54,915 nt of DNA from positions 1 to 54,915 of the forward strand of contig NZ_DASYHS010000270.1 in assembly GCF_035998295.1 (NCBI RefSeq), read 5' to 3'. Below the pieces are notes generated by a model. It worked only from the letters and a program-made list of their open reading frames with translations. It was not told the DNA's origin and made no database searches. The DNA is from DASYHS01 sp035998295. GTDB lineage: Bacteria > Pseudomonadota > Alphaproteobacteria > Azospirillales > Azospirillaceae. Positions 51,112 through 54,915 of this stretch are shown piece after piece; position 1 is the stretch's first letter, and each line of letters opens with the position of its first letter. Made by a program: the position numbers and the translations under genes.

Positions 51112-51589
51112 AGACGATGGTGACGGTGCCGAGCTGGACGCCGAACTTCGTGACCTCGGCGCGGTTGATCAGCACGTCGTCGGGCTGGAGGAACATCCAG
51201 TCGTCGAAGTTCACCCGCAGCGCGCCGTCGCCCATCTTCAGGTCCATGGTGTAGCGCCAGTTCAGCGCATTGCCGTAGGACAGGCCCGCCGCCTCGCCGA
51301 CGACGTCGTCCGCCTCGCCGCGGTAGACGTGCTCGTCGAGCTTCTCGATCGACCAGACGCGCCGGTCCTTCTCCCCGTCCGAATAGGTGAAGCGCTCGTC
51401 GAGGACAAGGCGGCGGCCGTCCCAGGTCCCGTCGATGTCGACGACGAACTGGCGGCGGAGGTTGCCGAAGCGGTCCTCGAACAGGCCGTAGGCGCGCGTG
51501 CTGCCGGCGAAATAGTCCTCAAGGCGCAATGCCGGAGTGGACCCGGCGAAATCCTGCGGCTTCATGGTCGAGCATCCCGTGGCGATCAA
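51077..51589 (-). CDS. DUF3833-family lipoprotein with lost start codon
   Basis: The mature domain is intact: DFAGSTPALRLEDYFAG, GLFEDRFGNLRRQFVVDIDG, NWRYTMDLKMGDGALRVNFD, DWMFLQPDDVLINRAEVTKF. The lipobox is LIATG-Cys, with the Cys codon at 51574-51572, and hydrophobic AAAAGLVL precedes it. No ATG or GTG lies at the expected distance upstream in this frame. The only nearby candidates are a TTG at 51589, overlapping the TGA of the MFS remnant, and the ATG at 51565, both of which would spoil the signal peptide. The gene's own 5' end seems to have been removed with most of the MFS gene, so lipidation and expression are doubtful. Confidence 0.75.
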   Translation of the reverse strand: MIATGCSTMKPQDFAGSTPALRLEDYFAGSTRAYGLFEDRFGNLRRQFVVDIDGTWDGRRLVLDERFTYSDGEKDRRVWSIEKLDEHVYRGEADDVVGEAAGLSYGNALNWRYTMDLKMGDGALRVNFDDWMFLQPDDVLINRAEVTKFGVQLGTVTIVFRKDPPTAAGG

Positions 51590-51738
51590 GACGAGACCGG
51601 CTGCGGCGGCCCTGTCAGGCCGAACCCGACCGACCGGGCGTAGAATGCGGGCAGCACCACGACGGCCGGAATGACGGGCATCGCGAACGGGGCCGCCGGC
51701 AGCGCGTAGGCCCACAGCCGCAGCGGAGGGCCGGTCAC
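51586..51738 (-). pseudogene. Remnant of an MFS (GPH-like) transporter gene
   Basis: 50 codons. The first 44 match the N-terminus of the MFS transporter normally found in this operon (PLRLWAYALPAAPFAMPVIP, VVVLPAFYARSVGFGLTG), which is one helix. It then runs out of frame into the signal peptide region of DUF3833 and stops. The GTG start overlaps the CFA-gene stop (GTGA), so the reading start is preserved while about eleven helices are missing. A single internal deletion explains both this and the missing DUF3833 start. Confidence 0.75.
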
Positions 51739-52970
51739 GACGGCCTTTCGAAGCGGTAGAGGCCGACATCGACCGCGCCGGTCCGGAACCCGGCCTCGCA
51801 GTAGGCGAGGTAGTATTCCCACAGGCGCTTGAACCGCGCGTCGAAGCCCTGCGCCTCGATCCGCGGCCATGCGGCCTGGAAGCGCCGGTTCCATTCGGCC
51901 AGGGTGCGGGCGTAGGAGAGGCCGAAGCGCTCCTGCGCGGCGACGCGCAGCCCGGCCCGCCGCGCATGGCCGCGGACCAGGCCGGCGGTCGGCAGCATGC
52001 CGCCGGGAAAGACGTGGCGCTGGATGAAGTCGGCGCCGCGCCGGTAGGCGGCGAAGCGTTCCTCGGCGATGGTGATCGCCTGGATCACCGCGACGCCGCC
52101 GGGCTTCAGCCGGTCGTGGAGCACCTGGAAATACGTGGGCCAGTTCCGTTCGCCCACGGCCTCGACCATCTCGATCGAGGCGATGCGGTCGTAGGCGCCG
52201 CCGACGTCCCGGTAGTCCTGGAGGCGCAGGTCGGCCCGGCCGCCGAGCCGCCGGCGCGCCCAGTCGAGCTGCTCGCGCGACAAGGTGAGGCCGGTCACCG
52301 CGGCCCCGTGCTCCACCACCAGGCGTTCGGCGAGCGCGCCCCAGCCGCAGCCGATCTCCAGGACCGCGTCGCCCGGCCGGGGGTCCAGGAGCGCCGAGAC
52401 GCGCGCCAGCTTGGCTTCCTGCGCGGCCTCCAGATCCTCCCCGCCCTCGTACAGCGCGCAGGAGTACTGCATCCCGCGGTCCAGCCACAGCCGGTAGAAG
52501 TCGTTGCCGAGGTCGTAGTGGAAGGAGACGTTGCGCCGGCTGCCGCGCCGCGTGTTGGCGCGGGCCAGATGCCACAGGCGGCGCAGGGCGAGGACCAGCC
52601 GGCTGCCGGCGACGTCGGTGCGGGCCTCGTTGAGGGCCGCGAGCTCCAGGAGCGCCGCGAGGTCCGGGCTGCTCCACCCGCCGTCGACATACGCCTCGGC
52701 GAAGCCGACCGCCCCGCCCAGGAACAGCCGGCGGACCGCCGACGCCTCGTGCAGGCACAGCGCCGCCGACGGCCCGGGACGGCGGCCGGAGAACGTCACC
52801 CGGCCACCCTGCGGCGTGACCACCGTGACGCGCCCGGCCTCCAGCCCGCCCAGCACGCGCAGGAACGCGCGGGTCCAGCGGTCGGTGCGGCCGGGGGCGG
52901 GGATCGGCGCGGGAATCGGCGAGGAGATCGGCGCGGCCAAGCCGAGCAGCGGGGGATCATGGTCGATCAT
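51735..52970 (-). CDS. CFA-type SAM-dependent fatty-acid methyltransferase
   Basis: 411 residues. The N-terminal lipid-binding region (FLRVLGGLEAGRVTVVTPQG, AYVDGGWSSPDLAALLELAA) is followed by NVSFHYDLGNDFYRLWLD and SAM motif I DAVLEIGCGWGALAERLV, the CFA synthase hallmark. It methylates double bonds in membrane phospholipid chains, giving cyclopropane or, in Rhodobacter UfaM-type proteins, methyl-branched precursors of furan fatty acids. The ATG at 52970 overlaps the DUF1365 stop. The product type cannot be decided from sequence. Confidence 0.88.
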   Translation of the reverse strand: MIDHDPPLLGLAAPISSPIPAPIPAPGRTDRWTRAFLRVLGGLEAGRVTVVTPQGGRVTFSGRRPGPSAALCLHEASAVRRLFLGGAVGFAEAYVDGGWSSPDLAALLELAALNEARTDVAGSRLVLALRRLWHLARANTRRGSRRNVSFHYDLGNDFYRLWLDRGMQYSCALYEGGEDLEAAQEAKLARVSALLDPRPGDAVLEIGCGWGALAERLVVEHGAAVTGLTLSREQLDWARRRLGGRADLRLQDYRDVGGAYDRIASIEMVEAVGERNWPTYFQVLHDRLKPGGVAVIQAITIAEERFAAYRRGADFIQRHVFPGGMLPTAGLVRGHARRAGLRVAAQERFGLSYARTLAEWNRRFQAAWPRIEAQGFDARFKRLWEYYLAYCEAGFRTGAVDVGLYRFERPS

Positions 52971-53782
52971 GGCGACTTCACGGTTGAGACGAGGGTGGAA
53001 GGCGGCCGCGGCCGGGGGTGGAGGGGCACGCCCTTCAGCCAGAGCCGCAGGGCCTCCCAATGGATGCCGGCGATCACCTTCACGGCCATCAGGGGATGGC
53101 GGGCGAGCGCCGACAGCAGCGCGCGGTCGCCCAGCGCGCGGCGCCGCCCGGTGAAGGAGGCGCACAGCAGCGTCCCGGCCTCGTCCGCCTCGTCGATGAC
53201 GACGGAGATGCGGCCGGCATCCCGGTCGCCATGGTCGGCCTGCTCCAGGCCGGGCGGCGCCAGGACGCGGAAACGGTAGGTCGCCTCCATGCCGATGAAG
53301 GGCGACACGTAGAAGCGCTTGGCGCAGGCGTGGCGGACGACGCCGGCCGCGTCCGGCCCGGCCGGAAGCAGGTAGCAGTGGCGTTCGCCGAAGGTGTTGG
53401 TGACCTGGTAGAGGATCGCGGCCAGCCGGCCGTCGGGACGGCGGCAGAAATAGACCGTCAGCGGGTTGAACGCGTAGCCGAGGATGCGGGGATAGCACAG
53501 CATCTCGACCCGGCCGCCCGCTTCGATGTCCGCGTCGATGCCGGCCTCGGCGAGGGTGGCGCCGATCCATGCTCGCAGGTCCCGGCCGTCGCCCGGCCCG
53601 TGGTCGGCGTCGTGGACGGAGAGGAGGTTGAAGCGGTTGTGCGAGAAGAGCCGCAGGCGCCGGCCCAGCGCCGGCAGCTCGTCCAGGTCGACCAGCAGCG
53701 AGAAGACGCGGTAGGCCAGCCGGTGCCGCCTCGGCCGCAGCCGCCGGTGCATCACGACCCCCTCGTAGAGAGCCGACCTCAT
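52967..53782 (-). CDS. DUF1365-family protein
   Basis: 271 residues with family stretches SALYEGVVMHRRLRPRRHRL, YPRILGYAFNPLTVYFCRR, LYQVTNTFGERHCYLLP and AKRFYVSPFIGMEATYRFRV. Members are nearly always encoded between an FAD amine-oxidase-like gene and a CFA synthase gene and are tied to modified fatty acids. The biochemical role is not known to me. The ATG overlaps the FAD oxidoreductase stop, and the stop overlaps the CFA ATG. Confidence 0.9.
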   Translation of the reverse strand: MRSALYEGVVMHRRLRPRRHRLAYRVFSLLVDLDELPALGRRLRLFSHNRFNLLSVHDADHGPGDGRDLRAWIGATLAEAGIDADIEAGGRVEMLCYPRILGYAFNPLTVYFCRRPDGRLAAILYQVTNTFGERHCYLLPAGPDAAGVVRHACAKRFYVSPFIGMEATYRFRVLAPPGLEQADHGDRDAGRISVVIDEADEAGTLLCASFTGRRRALGDRALLSALARHPLMAVKVIAGIHWEALRLWLKGVPLHPRPRPPSTLVSTVKSP

Positions 53783-54915
53783 GCGGCGACCGCGGCGACG
53801 GGACGGGGCGGGGCGCCGAGATGGATGCGGCCGGACTCGTCGCGCACCGTCCACGGCCGGCGCACGCCGCCGAGCCGTTCGGCGACCGCGAGCCCGGCCT
53901 GCAGCCCGTCCTCGTGGAAGCCGGCACCGAACCAGGCGCCGCAGAACCAGGTGCCGCGCCGGCCCTGCAGGGACCACAGCTCGCGCCGGGCCAGGGCGGT
54001 GGCGGCGTCGAACAGGGGATGGTGGTACACGAACTCGCCCAGCACCGTGTCCGCGCGCGGCTCGCATGCGGGGTTCAGGGTCAGGAACAGCGGGGTCCGG
54101 GTGGCGAGCGGCTGCAGGCGGTTCATCCAGTAGCTGACCGAGACGGCGCCACCGTCGGAGTGCCGCGACTTCAGGTAGTTCCAGGCCGACCACACGGCCC
54201 GGCGGCGCGGCATCAGCGCCGCGTCGGTGTGCAGGACGGCGATGTTGGGGCGGGTCGCGAAGGCGGAGAGCAGCCGGCGCTCCTCCCCGTCGGCATCCGC
54301 GAGCAGCGCCAGCGCCTGCGGCGCGTGGGTCGCGACCACGACGTGGTCGAAGCGCCGGACCTCGCCGCGGGCATCCTCGACCAGGACGCCGTCGCCGGTC
54401 CGCCGGACCGCGCGGGCGGCGTTGCCGGTCAGGACCGCCGGGCCGAGGCGGGCGGCCAGGCGGTCGACATAGGCGGCGCTGCCGCCCGCGACCGTGCGCC
54501 ATTGCGGCCGGCCGGCGAGCTTCAGCAGCCCGTGATTGTCGCAGAAGCGGATGAACTCCGCCGCGTCGTGGCGGCGCATGTCGGCGGCGGGGCTCGACCA
54601 GATCGCGGCGGCCATGGGCAGCAGGTGGTCGGCGACGAAGGGCTCGCCGTAGCCATGCGCGTCGAGATAGTCCCCCAGCGTCAGGCCGCCGGCCGGCGGG
54701 CCGCGCAGGAAGCCCGGCGCCTCGCGGTAGAAGCGCAGCAGGTCGCGCAGCATCGACCAGAAGCGGGGCCGGACCAGGTTGGATCCCTGGGCGAACAGCG
54801 CCGGCAGGCCGCCGCCGCCGTATTCGAAGGCGCCGTCGTCGAGCGAGACGGAGAACGACATCGCGGTCGGGACGGTCGGGACGCCGAGATGGTCGAACAG
54901 GGCCGTCAGGTTGGG
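53779..54915 (-). CDS. FAD-dependent amine-oxidase-like oxidoreductase (N-terminus outside the window)
   Basis: 378 residues are visible and the frame is open to the window edge. It lacks the N-terminal FAD motif, which must lie beyond 54915. Present are LFDHLGVPT, FSVSLDDGAFEYGGGG, FDHVVVATHAPQALALL and the C-terminal GTWFCGAWFGAGFHEDGLQA stretch that holds the second FAD-binding segment. In Rhodobacter the equivalent gene belongs to the sigma-E regulon and to modified fatty-acid synthesis (desaturation step, UfaD-like; from memory). It is the first gene seen of the coupled run with DUF1365, CFA and the MFS remnant. Confidence 0.85.
   Translation of the reverse strand, partial: PNLTALFDHLGVPTVPTAMSFSVSLDDGAFEYGGGGLPALFAQGSNLVRPRFWSMLRDLLRFYREAPGFLRGPPAGGLTLGDYLDAHGYGEPFVADHLLPMAAAIWSSPAADMRRHDAAEFIRFCDNHGLLKLAGRPQWRTVAGGSAAYVDRLAARLGPAVLTGNAARAVRRTGDGVLVEDARGEVRRFDHVVVATHAPQALALLADADGEERRLLSAFATRPNIAVLHTDAALMPRRRAVWSAWNYLKSRHSDGGAVSVSYWMNRLQPLATRTPLFLTLNPACEPRADTVLGEFVYHHPLFDAATALARRELWSLQGRRGTWFCGAWFGAGFHEDGLQAGLAVAERLGGVRRPWTVRDESGRIHLGAPPRPVAAVAA

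Noticed and set aside
1..54915. Horizontal transfer or an integrated element around the T6SS
   Set aside because: Codon and base use look like the neighbours, and there is no integrase, tRNA end, insertion sequence or flanking repeat.

Overview
The window is about 55 kb of high-GC, gene-dense DNA (introns and RNA genes absent, many ATGA/GTGA stop-start overlaps). A RegB/RegA redox two-component pair, MocR and RpiR regulators, an MHYT/HWE-type kinase and a lipid cluster of the Rhodobacter singlet-oxygen type all point to an alphaproteobacterium, probably in or near the Rhodospirillales. This is inferred from gene content only. There is no rRNA, tRNA, CRISPR array, insertion sequence or phage gene that I can support.

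Layout. 1-2.6 kb: the start of a membrane protein, a Mug-type DNA glycosylase, an MFS exporter and an XRE regulator preceded by an 18-bp perfect inverted repeat. 2.66-5.6 kb: a tightly coupled minus-strand operon of type III polyketide synthase, methyltransferase and FAD reductase, probably making a methylated and reduced or oxidised phenolic lipid. A secreted multicopper oxidase (5.9-7.8 kb) is divergent from it. 7.9-12.1 kb: a MocR regulator, an SPFH/NfeD pair, a PA2169-type four-helix protein and two small unknown proteins. 12.3-14.4 kb: a CHASE-PAS hybrid-free histidine kinase.

14.4-28.6 kb: a complete type VI secretion core on the minus strand, in transcription order tssJ-K-L-M-A-B-C-hcp-E-F-G. 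No ClpV, VgrG, PAAR, effector or phosphorylation module is present. A near-perfect 23-bp odd-centred palindrome lies just upstream of tssJ, and a small HTH/coiled-coil protein gene lies upstream of that. 29.4-38.3 kb: LysE exporter, GhrA-type reductase, MscS channel, a small unknown protein, a large chemoreceptor and a degenerate EAL protein. 38.3-47.4 kb: a nucleotide-sugar epimerase-like protein lacking two catalytic residues, an EamA transporter, RegA/RegB, an MFS transporter, an ABC exporter, a TfoX-C protein, an alpha/beta hydrolase and an RpiR regulator. 47.4-49.6 kb: the MHYT sensor kinase.

49.8-54.9 kb: two converging transcription units that resemble the Rhodobacter sigma-E/ChrR membrane-lipid stress cluster: SDR + NTF2-like on the plus strand; FAD oxidoreductase (runs off the window), DUF1365, CFA-type methyltransferase, MFS and DUF3833 on the minus strand. 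The SDR gene has a TGATCC-N18-TA promoter. In the minus-strand operon the MFS gene is reduced to its first ~44 codons and is joined directly to the DUF3833 lipoprotein gene, which has lost its own start codon. This looks like a recent internal deletion and is the most distinctive event in the window.
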